This document shows, piece by piece, positions 8,877 to 18,126 of a DNA stretch of 64,000 bases. The number at the start of each line of letters is the position of its first letter. Positions within the stretch are counted from its first letter, which is position 1. Source of the stretch: Neobacillus driksii (GTDB lineage: Bacteria; Bacillota; Bacilli; Bacillales; Cytobacillaceae); NCBI RefSeq assembly GCF_013409995.1, contig NZ_JACCBX010000007.1:186001-250000 (forward strand), in the 5' to 3' direction. The notes under the pieces are model-generated. The model had not been told where the DNA came from, did no database searches, and saw nothing but the letters and a program-made list of their open reading frames with translations. A program made the position numbers and the translations under genes.

Positions 8877-10906
8877 AGACAAAAGATATTTCTGTTTTGT
8901 TGGTTGTAATCTTAATTGTTGCGATGATGATTATCCCGATGCCTACGCTATTATTGGACTTTTTGTTAATTATCAATATTTCCGTGTCACTGATGATTCT
9001 ATTAGTGGCAATGAATACAAAAGAACCGTTGGAGTTTTCCATTTTTCCAACAGCCATCTTGTTGACTACTCTTTTCCGTTTGGCATTGAACGTGTCAACC
9101 ACTCGTTCAATCTTGTCACATGCGGATGGGGGAGAGGTTATTGAAACGTTTGGGTCATTTGTTATCGGCGGGAATGCTGTCATCGGTTTTGTCGTTTTCT
9201 TAATCCTCGTTGTCATTCAATTCATCGTCATTACAAAGGGGTCTGAGAGGGTAGCAGAGGTTGCAGCACGTTTTACATTGGATGCGATGCCAGGAAAGCA
9301 AATGAGTATTGATGCGGATATGAACGCAGGTTTAATTAGCGATAAGGATGCTCGCGACCGCCGCCGAAAAATTGAAATGGAATCCGATTTTTATGGAGCA
9401 ATGGATGGTGCAAGTAAATTTGTTAAAGGCGATGCGATTGCCGGTATTATTATCCTTATTATTAACGTTATTGGCGGTTTCATTATCGGTATGACGATTC
9501 ATGGAATGGGCTTTGCTGAAGCTGCTAGCACTTTCACTCTATTATCAGTCGGGGACGGACTAGTCAGTCAGGTACCTGCATTATTAATTTCAACTGCGAC
9601 AGGTATTACTGTTACACGAGCAGCAACAAACGGCAGTCTCGGTTCAGACATTATGGGGCAGATTTTCAGCTACCCAAAACTTCTATATATTGTTGCTGGT
9701 ACCATTTCAGTTCTTGGGATTTTTACACCGATTGGAATCTTCCTTACCTTTCCAATTGCAGGATTACTGGCATTCGGTGGATATACACTACAAAATTCAA
9801 TCAAAAAGCAAGAAATTTTACAAGAACAAGCTGATATGGAAGAACCTGTTGAGGATATCGGAAGTCCAGAAAAAGTCATTAATCTGCTTCAACTGGATAC
9901 ACTGGAATTGGAAATTGGCTATGGATTAATCCCACTGGCAGATCAAAAGCAAGGCGGGGACATACTTGATCGGATTGTAATGATTCGCAGACAATTTGCC
10001 ATCGAATTAGGCTTAGTAATACCAACCATTCGGATTCGAGATAATTTGCAATTAACACCTAACCAATATGTCCTTAAATTCCGTGGCAATCGGATTGCTT
10101 CTGGCGAGGTCTACCTTGATCACTTTTTGGCGATGAGTCAAGGTGTGGAAGAGGATGGAATAGAGGGTATCCATGTTGTTGAACCAGCATTTGGTTTACC
10201 AGCTGTCTGGGTCAATATGGAGGCTCGAGAAAGAGCTGAGTTAATGGGATATATTATCGTTGACCCTCCATCTGTGATAGCTACACATTTAACGGAAGTC
10301 TTAAAACGCCATGCGTATCAATTATTGCGCAGAGAAGAAACGAAAGAGTTAATTGATAACCTTAAGGAACGACACCCGAATCTGGTGGATGAACTTGTTC
10401 CAGGTTTATTATCCGTTGGAGATATTCAAAAGGTATTGCAGAATCTGCTTCGTGAACAAATTTCAATCCGTGATTTGGCTGCAATTTTTGAAACATTGGC
10501 TGATTTTGCTGTTTATACGAAGGAACACCGTGTGTTAACTGAATATGTTCGTCAATCGTTAACCCGTCAAATTACTGAACAATATGCCGAAGATGGAGTT
10601 ATAAATGTGTTAACAGCAGGAGCAACGCTAGAAAAGGGAATTGCTGATAGCATCCAGCAATCAGAAGCTGGGGTGCAGTATTTATCCATGGATCCTCAAA
10701 TTTCTCGCAAGATTACTGAAGAATTACATGAACAGATTGAACGTGTGGTCAAATTAGGGGGACAGCCAATTTTCCTTACTTCACCATCTATTCGGATGTA
10801 TTTGAAACAGTTTGTTGATAAGGTTATGCCGACAGTACCCGTACTTGCTTACACAGAACTAGAACCAGATATCGAAATCCAAAGTATAGGAGTGGTAAAC
10901 ATATGA
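8873..10906 (+). CDS. flhA: Flagellar export gate protein FlhA
   Basis: Largest export-gate subunit (677 residues). The N-terminal half has eight hydrophobic helices with the FHIPEP-type phrase RFTLDAMPGKQMSIDADMNAG and the conserved cytoplasmic loop SDKDARDRRRKIEMESDFYGAMDGASKFVKGD. The C-terminal half is the soluble substrate- and chaperone-docking domain. Full length, with no breaks. Overlaps flhB upstream and flhF downstream by four bases each. Confidence 0.98.
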   Translation: MKTKDISVLLVVILIVAMMIIPMPTLLLDFLLIINISVSLMILLVAMNTKEPLEFSIFPTAILLTTLFRLALNVSTTRSILSHADGGEVIETFGSFVIGGNAVIGFVVFLILVVIQFIVITKGSERVAEVAARFTLDAMPGKQMSIDADMNAGLISDKDARDRRRKIEMESDFYGAMDGASKFVKGDAIAGIIILIINVIGGFIIGMTIHGMGFAEAASTFTLLSVGDGLVSQVPALLISTATGITVTRAATNGSLGSDIMGQIFSYPKLLYIVAGTISVLGIFTPIGIFLTFPIAGLLAFGGYTLQNSIKKQEILQEQADMEEPVEDIGSPEKVINLLQLDTLELEIGYGLIPLADQKQGGDILDRIVMIRRQFAIELGLVIPTIRIRDNLQLTPNQYVLKFRGNRIASGEVYLDHFLAMSQGVEEDGIEGIHVVEPAFGLPAVWVNMEARERAELMGYIIVDPPSVIATHLTEVLKRHAYQLLRREETKELIDNLKERHPNLVDELVPGLLSVGDIQKVLQNLLREQISIRDLAAIFETLADFAVYTKEHRVLTEYVRQSLTRQITEQYAEDGVINVLTAGATLEKGIADSIQQSEAGVQYLSMDPQISRKITEELHEQIERVVKLGGQPIFLTSPSIRMYLKQFVDKVMPTVPVLAYTELEPDIEIQSIGVVNI

Positions 10907-12276
10907 AAACAAAAAAGATAATCGCAGATACCATGCCACAAGCTTTGAAAATGGTTCGGCAGCAATTGGGTGACAACGCCATTATTGTAAATACAAGAGC
11001 AATTAATACGGGTGGGATATTTGGATTTTTTACGAAACAGAAATATGAAGTCACTGCCTATACAATGGATAAGGAAGAGGTTGTGCAAGAACCTCCAAAG
11101 AAAAAGATTGAACCAATTGAAAAACAAATTGACCCCATTGAAGAGAAACTAAGGGAAGAAATCATAAAACCTGATGAGGTAGAAAAACAAAATTCTGTTT
11201 TCCATAAGAACCCTCAAAAGCTATATCAATTATATTCGCAGCCTGAATCAGTTAAAGAAAATAAAGAACAACAAATTCAAACAGAACAAAGAGAAAGTGT
11301 TAAAGAAGCAAATGCACCACAACCGCCACGGACCGAAACGGTAAAACTAGTACAAGCACCACAAAAGTTAGAGTCGGGAGCAGTGGAAAATGAGTTACTC
11401 ACTGAAATGAAACAAATGAGAAAAATGATGATGACATTGTTGATGGGGGAAAAACAAGGAAACAATCTCCCTTCAGGGTTGCTCACCCACTTATCCCAAT
11501 TGAGAAAACAGGGTGTAACGGAGGAAGTCATTGAATATATTGTTAATAGTTTTATTGTCAATAATCTTTTAAAACAGAATGAGTCTGTTAATGACATGAG
11601 TGAGGATGTTATTAAAAAAGAGATTCTTAACATTATAGAAGAGATTCTTAGAAAAAGAATCTGTGATTCAACAAACATAAATGAAACTACACGTATGATT
11701 AATTTAATTGGTCCAACCGGAGTCGGAAAGACCACTTCCATTGCAAAACTAGCTACTGAACAAATTTTAAAACAAAAACGCAGGGTTGCACTAATTACAA
11801 CCGACGTCTATCGGATTGCTGCAGTAGAACAGTTAAAAATGTATGCAGGAATCTTAAATGTTCCAATTGAAGTGGTTCATTCTGCAAATGAGCTAGATAC
11901 CGTCTTGCGTAAACTAGAACATTTTGATCTTATTTATATGGATACAACGGGACGGAATTACAAAGAAGTCCAATACCGTGAATCAATCAATGGCTTTATC
12001 AATCATTCGGTTAATAGTGAAAATTATTTGGTTTTAAGCTTAACAACAAAATATGAGGATTTAGAACTTTTGCTGAATGAGTTCACAGAAAGTCCTATTA
12101 AGAAACTAATACTAACAAAGTTTGATGAGACCAGCAGCTACGGTTCTATTCTAAATATAGCCTATAAATACCCGTATCAGTTAGCGTATATCACGAATGG
12201 ACAAAGTGTACCAGAAGATATTACAAGAATTGATCCTACTCTACTTGCAAGACTCCTACTAGGAGAGGAAAAGTAA
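10903..12276 (+). CDS. flhF: SRP-type GTPase FlhF
   Basis: Signal-recognition-particle-like GTPase that helps set flagellum number and position. It has 457 residues, longer than the roughly 366 of B. subtilis FlhF. The extra length is a Lys/Glu/Gln-rich linker (about residues 60-160). The NG domain is clear: G1 GPTGVGKTTSIAKLA (around residue 270), TTDVYRIAAVEQLKMYA, DTTGRNYKE, and TKFDETSSYGS. Start overlaps the flhA stop (ATGA). FlhG, its activating ATPase, is next. Confidence 0.95.
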   Translation: MKTKKIIADTMPQALKMVRQQLGDNAIIVNTRAINTGGIFGFFTKQKYEVTAYTMDKEEVVQEPPKKKIEPIEKQIDPIEEKLREEIIKPDEVEKQNSVFHKNPQKLYQLYSQPESVKENKEQQIQTEQRESVKEANAPQPPRTETVKLVQAPQKLESGAVENELLTEMKQMRKMMMTLLMGEKQGNNLPSGLLTHLSQLRKQGVTEEVIEYIVNSFIVNNLLKQNESVNDMSEDVIKKEILNIIEEILRKRICDSTNINETTRMINLIGPTGVGKTTSIAKLATEQILKQKRRVALITTDVYRIAAVEQLKMYAGILNVPIEVVHSANELDTVLRKLEHFDLIYMDTTGRNYKEVQYRESINGFINHSVNSENYLVLSLTTKYEDLELLLNEFTESPIKKLILTKFDETSSYGSILNIAYKYPYQLAYITNGQSVPEDITRIDPTLLARLLLGEEK

Positions 12277-12277
12277 G

Positions 12278-13168
12278 ATGGATCAAGCTCAAAGTCTAAG
12301 AGAATATATGTCTCGCTATAATGATAAGCAGCAGATACCCCAGTCCTCTCGTGTTATTACGATTACAAGTGGAAAAGGCGGAGTAGGTAAATCTAATTTT
12401 ACTTTAAACTTTGCACTTGCCCTGCAAGGAGCAGGGAAAAAAGTTGTTATCTTAGATTTGGATTTATCTACTGCTAATATTAATATTCTTATGGGAGTTT
12501 CACCGCGTTATAGTCTAATAGATGTTTTATATCAGAAGAAAGAGATCTGGGATATCATTCAAAAAGGGACATATGGAATTGAATATATATCCGGTGGTCT
12601 TGAAATACAGGATTTGATGGAGTTTGACCAAAACAAACTTTGGTATTTTTGGAGGCAAATTCAAAAACTGCAAGCTTACGCAGATTTTATTTTACTTGAT
12701 ACCGGAGCTGGTATATCAAAAGAACTGGTTGATTTTATCTTAGCTTCCGACGAAACGATATTGGTTACAACACCTGAACCTACGGCCATCGCCGATTCTT
12801 ACGCTGTCGTAAAAACAGTATTACAATTTTCTCCACAAGTGCCAAAGTTACATTTAGTGGTGAATCGTGCCCAATCTTATCGAGAAGCTGTTGAAACCGC
12901 AAGAACGTTAAAAAATGCTTGCAGTAACTTTTTAAAAATCAAGTTAAACAGTTTAGGTTTTTTAATGGAAGATGATCATGTACGAAAGTCGGTCATTTCA
13001 CAAATACCGTTTTATATATCGTACCCAAATTGTGCGGCATCAAAAACAATCAAACAAATAGTCAATACCTATTTACCTGATATAGATTCAAGCTCTCTTA
13101 CGGTGGAACCAAAAGGGATTCGCGGCTTTTTTGAAAAAGTAATCTCTTTCGGGAAACTGACACAATAG
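12278..13168 (+). CDS. flhG: MinD-like ATPase FlhG (YlxH)
   Basis: ParA/MinD-family ATPase that stimulates FlhF GTP hydrolysis and controls flagellar patterning. It has 296 residues with the deviant Walker A SGKGGVGKSN (about residues 30-39), switch region LDLDLSTANINILMGV, and Walker B-like FILLDTGAGIS. The N-terminal DQAQSLREYM helix matches the FlhF-activating helix of the family. In B. subtilis cheB follows; here a small membrane protein follows instead. Confidence 0.95.
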   Translation: MDQAQSLREYMSRYNDKQQIPQSSRVITITSGKGGVGKSNFTLNFALALQGAGKKVVILDLDLSTANINILMGVSPRYSLIDVLYQKKEIWDIIQKGTYGIEYISGGLEIQDLMEFDQNKLWYFWRQIQKLQAYADFILLDTGAGISKELVDFILASDETILVTTPEPTAIADSYAVVKTVLQFSPQVPKLHLVVNRAQSYREAVETARTLKNACSNFLKIKLNSLGFLMEDDHVRKSVISQIPFYISYPNCAASKTIKQIVNTYLPDIDSSSLTVEPKGIRGFFEKVISFGKLTQ

Positions 13169-13178
13169 GAGGTTTTAT

Positions 13179-13511
13179 ATGTTGGCTAAGTTGAAGATTA
13201 ATATGACAATGGGTGTTATAGCATTTCTTTTTACCTATTTATTCTCGTTTCTTAACAATACATGGCAAACTTCTCTCTTTAGAGCAATTGGAGGATTTAT
13301 CATATTTTTTTTACTAGGATTTGTTCTAAGCTTTATTTTGAAACAATTGGCTGGGAACAAGAATGTCTCGCTGGAAGAGGAACCGAAACTAGTAGTTGAA
13401 AATAACAGTGAAATTGAAAAAGATCATCCCAAGGTTGAAGAGTTGACGGAAGAACCGGGTTTCCAAGCTGTTCCTCTCCACTCTTTACATCATCAAGGGA
13501 ACGGTAAATAA
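13179..13511 (+). CDS. Small membrane protein of unknown function between flhG and sigD
   Basis: I do not recognise this 110-residue protein. It has a basic N-terminus, two hydrophobic segments (about residues 10-27 and 36-56) and an acidic soluble tail with a His-containing end (LHSLHHQGNGK). A good ribosome site (AGGAGG) precedes ATG 13179. It sits exactly where cheB, cheA, cheW, cheC and cheD lie in B. subtilis. Its place in the operon suggests co-expression with the export apparatus and sigD, but nothing in the sequence gives a function. Confidence 0.8.
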   Translation: MLAKLKINMTMGVIAFLFTYLFSFLNNTWQTSLFRAIGGFIIFFLLGFVLSFILKQLAGNKNVSLEEEPKLVVENNSEIEKDHPKVEELTEEPGFQAVPLHSLHHQGNGK

Positions 13512-13540
13512 AATGGACTCAAAAATAGGGGGGATAATTG

Positions 13541-14344
13541 TTGAGACCGGCTGTGAAAGAAACCATTCCGCACTTTTCTTTATGGAAGGCTTATCGAGAA
13601 AACCAAGATCCTAAATCGCAAGATCAGCTTGTAAAGCAATATTTGCATTTGGTTGACCAAATGGCCAATCGATTGGGCTCAAGTATCCCGCAGCATATTA
13701 TTCAAAAGGAAGACTTAACAGGATTGGGCTATATTGGATTGATCGAAGCCATAAAGAAGTTTGACTATAAAAAAGGATATCAATTTGAAACCTTTGGACT
13801 GTGGCGCATTAAAGGAGCAATGCTTGATGGAATACGTCAAATGGACTGGGTTCCCCGTGGATTAAGGGAAAAAGCAAAACAACTAAATTCTGCTTTTCGC
13901 GATTTGGAACAATCCCTAATGAGAACACCATCTGAAAAAGAATTAAGCGAGTATACAAAGCTTTCCATTGAGGAAGTGGATCAGGCAATGGCTACCTTAT
14001 CTGTGTCAACGTTACTTTCTCTTAATGAACCTATGAAAGTTAACGATGAGGATGGAAAGCAGAATAGCAGAATCGATCATATCACAGATAATAGCGCCAT
14101 CTCCCAGGATGCTAAAATCCAAATGGACGAATTTAGGGGATTAATAGCAAACTCCATTGATAAAATGTCTGAAAAAGAAAGATTGGTTATTACGCTTATG
14201 TACTATGAGGGTCTATCTCAAGTGGAAATCTCAGAGGTTCTGAGTCTAACAAAGGGACGGATTTCTCAAATTCATTCGCAAGCCATTCTTAGGATGCGTA
14301 AAAATTTTGAAGCAAAAGGCTTTTCACTAGACTCCTTTTTATAA
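13541..14344 (+). CDS. sigD: Flagellar RNA polymerase sigma factor SigD (FliA/WhiG family)
   Basis: Sigma-28 type factor for late flagellar and autolysin genes. About 267 residues, with region 2 (DQLVKQYLHLVDQMANRL ... DLTGLGYIGLIEAIKKFD), region 2.4 (TFGLWRIKGAMLDGIRQMDWVPR), region 3 and region 4 (LSQVEISEVLSLTKGRISQIHSQAI). The start is a TTG; 13541 gives 7 nt from the AGGGGGG ribosome site, and the adjacent TTG 13538 is the alternative. The weak start codon may limit SigD level. The stop overlaps a possible small ORF by one base (TAATG). Confidence 0.93.
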   Translation: MRPAVKETIPHFSLWKAYRENQDPKSQDQLVKQYLHLVDQMANRLGSSIPQHIIQKEDLTGLGYIGLIEAIKKFDYKKGYQFETFGLWRIKGAMLDGIRQMDWVPRGLREKAKQLNSAFRDLEQSLMRTPSEKELSEYTKLSIEEVDQAMATLSVSTLLSLNEPMKVNDEDGKQNSRIDHITDNSAISQDAKIQMDEFRGLIANSIDKMSEKERLVITLMYYEGLSQVEISEVLSLTKGRISQIHSQAILRMRKNFEAKGFSLDSFL

Positions 14345-14511
14345 TGAATTTTCTAAGCACTCACTTATCATGGGTGTTTTTTTTTATTTTTTTAGGTTCT
14401 TACCTAAACCATGAGAGCGTTTTACCGATAATTATACTATTCGGATTTTCATATATATTTACCAATTGTTCCTTATGGGGCATGTGGCACAAATTAGACA
14501 ACGATGATTAA
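14344..14511 (+). CDS. Possible 55-residue membrane microprotein coupled to sigD
   Basis: An ORF begins on the last base of the sigD stop codon (TAATG) and encodes 55 residues. It starts MNFLSTHLSWVFFFIFLG and ends GMWHKLDNDD, with two hydrophobic stretches. Such stop-start overlaps often allow reinitiation, and swrB follows sigD in B. subtilis. I see no sequence match to SwrB. The ORF spans a terminator-like hairpin with a T-run, and T-rich DNA gives hydrophobic peptides by chance, so this may be non-coding. Confidence 0.35.
   Translation: MNFLSTHLSWVFFFIFLGSYLNHESVLPIIILFGFSYIFTNCSLWGMWHKLDNDD
14358..14385 (+). terminator. Probable terminator after sigD
   Basis: Short stem CACTCA/TGGGTG (one G-T pair) with a 7-nt loop followed directly by nine T and more T-rich sequence. 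It would close the fla operon, though it lies inside the possible small ORF. Confidence 0.6.
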
Positions 14512-14517
14512 ATAAGG

Positions 14518-16404
14518 ATGATTGAAATTATAATGAAATCTACAATTGAATTTTACAAATCACTCTATGCAAAAGTTTCAACAGAAAAAAACAATTTAGA
14601 AGCTATCGTTAATGTGCAAAAAAAAGTGATCGCTATGTTGATTGAAAAGAAATTCTCCCTTAAAGAGATATTAGATACAATCAATATTCAGTTTGAACTG
14701 ATTTTTGGTGAAGGTATATGTTCCATATATCTATTTGATAAGGAGAAAGATACTTTCTTTTTACACTCTGCACCTAAGCTTCCTGTAGATTATTATGATT
14801 ACATAAATGATATACTAAGCGATTCGAGAAATGAGGACGAAAAGCATCCATTATACTTAGAACAACGAGTTGTCGTTTCGAATATTGAAGCTGCTCCAAT
14901 GTGGAGTGATTGTAAAGACAAGGCGCTGCAATATGGATTCAAAGCTTGGTGGTCCAAACCTATCCGTGACCATGAACAAAATCTTTTAGGTGCTTTTTCT
15001 ATGTATTATCACTATCATAATACGCCAGATGAACGGGATTTACAGATAATAGACCAAGCTGCGAACCTTATTAGATTGGTCATTCAACATTTCCAGGCAG
15101 AAGAAAGAATAATCTTTTTGAAATCTCACGATGAATTAACAGGATTACCAAATCGAAAACGATTTAAGGAAAAATTAACGATTGCAATAAACCTATTTAA
15201 GAAGACACATGGAAAAATGCTGGGAGTTATGTATTTTGATTTGAACCAGTTTAAATTAATTAATGATACTTTAGGCCATTCCATTGGTGACCTGCTTCTA
15301 AAAGCTGTTGCAGAGAGATTAAAAGAGTGTACCCGGGAGAATGATATTGTTTCAAGGCAAGTAGCGGATAATTTTTCTATATTTATCGACCATGTTTCAA
15401 AACATGAAGTAACGATTATCGCGAATCGAATACACAATGTCTTAGCAAAATCATTTACTATTGAAGGTCATGAAATATTTGTTACACCTAGTATAGGAAT
15501 CAGTCTTTTTCCTGCGGACGGTAATAACGCCGATGAGCTTCTGAGGAAAGCCGATGTAGCTTTGAATCAGGCTAAGAAAGAAGGCAGTAATACCTTTCAA
15601 TTTTATGAATCCAAGTGGGATGAAAAGACTAATGAGCGCTTACTTATTGAAAATGAATTAAGAAAAGCATTGGATAAACAAGAGTTCAAACTTCATTACC
15701 AGCCAATTATCGATTTATCCTCAGGTAGGATTACCGGAGTCGAAGCATTATTACGCTGGTACAACCCTAAATTAGGTTTTATACCGCCAGATCGTTTTAT
15801 TCCAATTGCTGAGGAAACTGGATTAATTGTTTCAATCGGTGAATGGGTTTTAAGAACGGCGTGTCATAAACTAAGGTATTGGCAGGATAATGGTTACTTA
15901 ATTTCGACCATTTCTGTTAATATTTCTATCCGGCAATTTTATCAGCCTAACCTGATTATGGTGATTGACCAAATTCTGAAGGAATCTGGAATTAACCCAA
16001 GCAGTCTTACAATTGAGATTACCGAGAGTATGACGATGGATGTTGAAAAAGCCACAACCATTTTAAAAAATCTAAAAGGTATGGGAGTAAATATATCCAT
16101 CGATGATTTTGGAACTGGCTATAGTTCATTAAGTTATTTGAAAAAGTTCCCTATCGATTATTTAAAAATTGACCGGTCCTTTATCAAGGATATCGATAAG
16201 AGTAAAGATGATGAAAATATTGCAACCACCATCCTGTTAATGGGACAGAATCTGGGATTAAATGTAATTGCTGAGGGAGTAGAAACTAGTGAACAACTTG
16301 GGATACTTAAGTCTAACAACTGTAACGAGGCTCAAGGTTATTTGTTTAGTAAGCCGATTTCTGACGATGAATTAGAAGAGTTAGTTGCAAATCTTTCACG
16401 GTAA
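14518..16404 (+). CDS. GAF - degenerate GGDEF - EAL protein, probable c-di-GMP phosphodiesterase
   Basis: Cytoplasmic signalling protein of 628 residues. There is a GAF-like sensory domain (about 25-185), a GGDEF-fold domain (about 200-360) and an EAL domain (about 375-620). The GGDEF active site reads VADNF, so cyclase activity is not expected. The EAL domain keeps EALLRW, NISIRQF, ITES, IDDFGTGYSS, DYLKIDRSF, AEGVET and the late Gln, so it should hydrolyse c-di-GMP. It lies just after the fla operon, fitting a role in motility versus attachment. The start is ambiguous: ATG 14518 abuts the AAGG site, while ATG 14533 is 12 nt beyond it. Confidence 0.88.
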   Translation: MIEIIMKSTIEFYKSLYAKVSTEKNNLEAIVNVQKKVIAMLIEKKFSLKEILDTINIQFELIFGEGICSIYLFDKEKDTFFLHSAPKLPVDYYDYINDILSDSRNEDEKHPLYLEQRVVVSNIEAAPMWSDCKDKALQYGFKAWWSKPIRDHEQNLLGAFSMYYHYHNTPDERDLQIIDQAANLIRLVIQHFQAEERIIFLKSHDELTGLPNRKRFKEKLTIAINLFKKTHGKMLGVMYFDLNQFKLINDTLGHSIGDLLLKAVAERLKECTRENDIVSRQVADNFSIFIDHVSKHEVTIIANRIHNVLAKSFTIEGHEIFVTPSIGISLFPADGNNADELLRKADVALNQAKKEGSNTFQFYESKWDEKTNERLLIENELRKALDKQEFKLHYQPIIDLSSGRITGVEALLRWYNPKLGFIPPDRFIPIAEETGLIVSIGEWVLRTACHKLRYWQDNGYLISTISVNISIRQFYQPNLIMVIDQILKESGINPSSLTIEITESMTMDVEKATTILKNLKGMGVNISIDDFGTGYSSLSYLKKFPIDYLKIDRSFIKDIDKSKDDENIATTILLMGQNLGLNVIAEGVETSEQLGILKSNNCNEAQGYLFSKPISDDELEELVANLSR

Positions 16405-16417
16405 GAATAAAAAATTT

Positions 16418-16446
16418 TTGAATCATCTAACTAAATCATATATAAT
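16418..16446 (+). promoter_or_regulatory. SigA-type promoter of ppaC
   Basis: TTGAAT and TATAAT separated by exactly 17 bp, about 57 bp upstream of the ppaC start. Close to consensus, consistent with a housekeeping gene. Confidence 0.7.
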
Positions 16447-16503
16447 TTGCGTTAGGGTCAACAATTTGTCCTACATAATTTTACACGATTAGGAGTTTTA
16501 TTA

Positions 16504-17439
16504 ATGGAAAAAGTACTTATATTTGGTCACAAAAACCCTGACACAGATACGATTTGTTCTGCAATTGCTTATGCAGATTTGAAAAAACAACTTGGAATGG
16601 ACGTAGAACCAGTCCGTTTAGGCAGCGTAAATGGTGAAACACAATATGCTTTGGACACGTTCAAAGCTGAGGTACCACGCTTAGTTGAAAATGTAGCTTC
16701 TGAAGTAAACTCGGTTATTTTAGTTGACCACAATGAGCGTCAGCAAAGCGCCAATGATATCGCAGATGTACGTGTCCTAGAAGTAATCGATCACCACCGT
16801 ATCGCTAACTTCGAAACAAGTGATCCTTTGTACTATCGTTGTGAGCCAGTGGGCTGTACAGCAACAATCTTAAATAAAATGTACAAAGAAAATGGCAAGG
16901 AAATCAAAAAGGAAATTGCTGGACTTATGCTTTCAGCGATTATTTCCGATTCATTGCTGTTTAAATCCCCAACTTGCACACCTGAAGATATCGCGGCTGC
17001 AAAAGAATTAGCTGAAATTGCCGGTGTCGATGCAGAAAGCTATGGCTTAGAAATGCTAAAAGCTGGAGCGGATTTAAGTGACAAGACAATTGAACAATTA
17101 ATTTCACTTGATGCAAAAGAATTCGAAATGGGTTCAAGCAAGGTAGAAATCGCTCAAGTAAACGCAGTAGATACTGCTGAAGTTCTAGCTCGCCAAGAAG
17201 AGTTAGAAGCTGCGATTACAAAAAATATTGAAGAAAAGAACCTGGACTTATTCTTATTCGTCGTAACAGATATCTTAACAAATGACTCTGTTGGTTTAGC
17301 ATTAGGAAGTAAAACCAATGCAGTTGAAAAAGCATACAATGTTACCTTAGAGAATAATACCGCTGTTCTAAAGGGCGTTGTTTCCCGTAAGAAACAAATC
17401 GTTCCAGTTCTGACTGATATCTTTAATCAAGGAATATAA
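16504..17439 (+). CDS. ppaC: Manganese-dependent inorganic pyrophosphatase
   Basis: Family II pyrophosphatase (311 residues) of the DHH superfamily, hydrolysing pyrophosphate to drive biosynthesis. Metal-binding motifs are visible: GHKNPDTDT near residue 8, VDHNE around 75, and the DHH signature IDHHRIANF around 97. The C-terminal DHHA2 domain has [10 protein letters not shown], the substrate-binding SRKKQ motif. Own promoter upstream and a strong hairpin downstream make it a single-gene unit. Confidence 0.97.
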   Translation: MEKVLIFGHKNPDTDTICSAIAYADLKKQLGMDVEPVRLGSVNGETQYALDTFKAEVPRLVENVASEVNSVILVDHNERQQSANDIADVRVLEVIDHHRIANFETSDPLYYRCEPVGCTATILNKMYKENGKEIKKEIAGLMLSAIISDSLLFKSPTCTPEDIAAAKELAEIAGVDAESYGLEMLKAGADLSDKTIEQLISLDAKEFEMGSSKVEIAQVNAVDTAEVLARQEELEAAITKNIEEKNLDLFLFVVTDILTNDSVGLALGSKTNAVEKAYNVTLENNTAVLKGVVSRKKQIVPVLTDIFNQGI

Positions 17440-17445
17440 TAAAGA

Positions 17446-17478
17446 AAACCGTTCTTATTTAAATAGGAACGGTTTTTC
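17446..17478. terminator. Terminator between ppaC and the DUF3231 gene
   Basis: Inverted repeat AAACCGTTC...GAACGGTTT with T-run on the + side and A-run on the - side; the two flanking genes converge on it, so it can serve both. Confidence 0.85.
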
Positions 17479-17481
17479 ATA

Positions 17482-18030
17482 TTATTTTTCCGAATATCCA
17501 GGTGGATAGTAATAAGGCGGGATTTTGAGCCAGCCTCGCTTACTCATTAACTTTTTTAAGCTGCAACCGAATTTAAATATCTCATACTGGATTTCAAAGA
17601 ACAATTTACAGATATCATCTCGTACGCAAACCGCTAATGCTTGGCCAAGCAGGGTAATTTCAGCAGAAATTTTTGCAGAGGTTAAATTAGCTAGTTCTTC
17701 GTCCGTATGTTTTACTCCTAAAGGAATGGCATCGGGATCCGATAAAGGTTTATCCTCAGACGCAGGCGGCAGGGGTATACCTTCTTTTCTTAAAAAAGTA
17801 CGTAACTGCTCTGCAATATCTGTAGCAGCCTGTTGGCCATTTCTTAAAGCATGAATTAATTCATCATCCTTGGTTGTGTTTAAGCTTTGCTGATAAACCG
17901 TTAACCCTTCTTCTATCAATGTAAGCAATACCCACGCATGAGTCACCTCGCCAACATGAAGTGGATTTTGCTGTTGATCAGCTGCTTGAGGGGTAAATAG
18001 GTCTTTCATCGATTCAAATACATTGGTCAT
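17482..18030 (-). CDS. DUF3231 family protein
   Basis: Helical cytoplasmic protein of 182 residues matching the DUF3231 family found in Bacillaceae. It shows the NPLHVGEVTHAWVLLTLIEEGLTVYQ opening and the repeated helical hairpin of a ferritin-like or DinB-like bundle. No catalytic residues can be named. The C-terminal PPYYYPPGYSEK tail resembles Tyr/Pro tails of spore-coat-associated proteins, but that is only an impression. Transcribed toward ppaC from its own upstream region (AGGTTCATT context, GGAGG ribosome site). Confidence 0.75.
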   Translation of the reverse strand: MTNVFESMKDLFTPQAADQQQNPLHVGEVTHAWVLLTLIEEGLTVYQQSLNTTKDDELIHALRNGQQAATDIAEQLRTFLRKEGIPLPPASEDKPLSDPDAIPLGVKHTDEELANLTSAKISAEITLLGQALAVCVRDDICKLFFEIQYEIFKFGCSLKKLMSKRGWLKIPPYYYPPGYSEK

Positions 18031-18126
18031 AATGAACCTCCATTCACGTGTACATAGTTTGACTATTTACATATATTTCCATGCGCGTGTATTGGAAAAA
18101 CCGATAGGACTGGAAGTAATAGATAG

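Noticed and set aside
8806..9216. 136-codon frame antisense to the flhB/flhA junction
   Set aside because: Fully covered by conserved flhB and flhA coding sequence; no start signal, and the Ile/Asn/Thr-rich product looks like a mirror of membrane helices.
11277..11741. 154-codon frame antisense to flhF
   Set aside because: It lies wholly over the well-supported flhF linker and GTPase start, lacks a ribosome site and has a Ser/Thr/Phe composition typical of antisense reading.
13179..13511. Small membrane protein as SwrB, SwrD or FliL
   Set aside because: Length, two-helix topology and acidic tail do not match these families, and the position differs.
17525..17854. 109-codon + strand frame over the DUF3231 gene
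   Set aside because: Antisense to a recognised family protein; no ribosome site.
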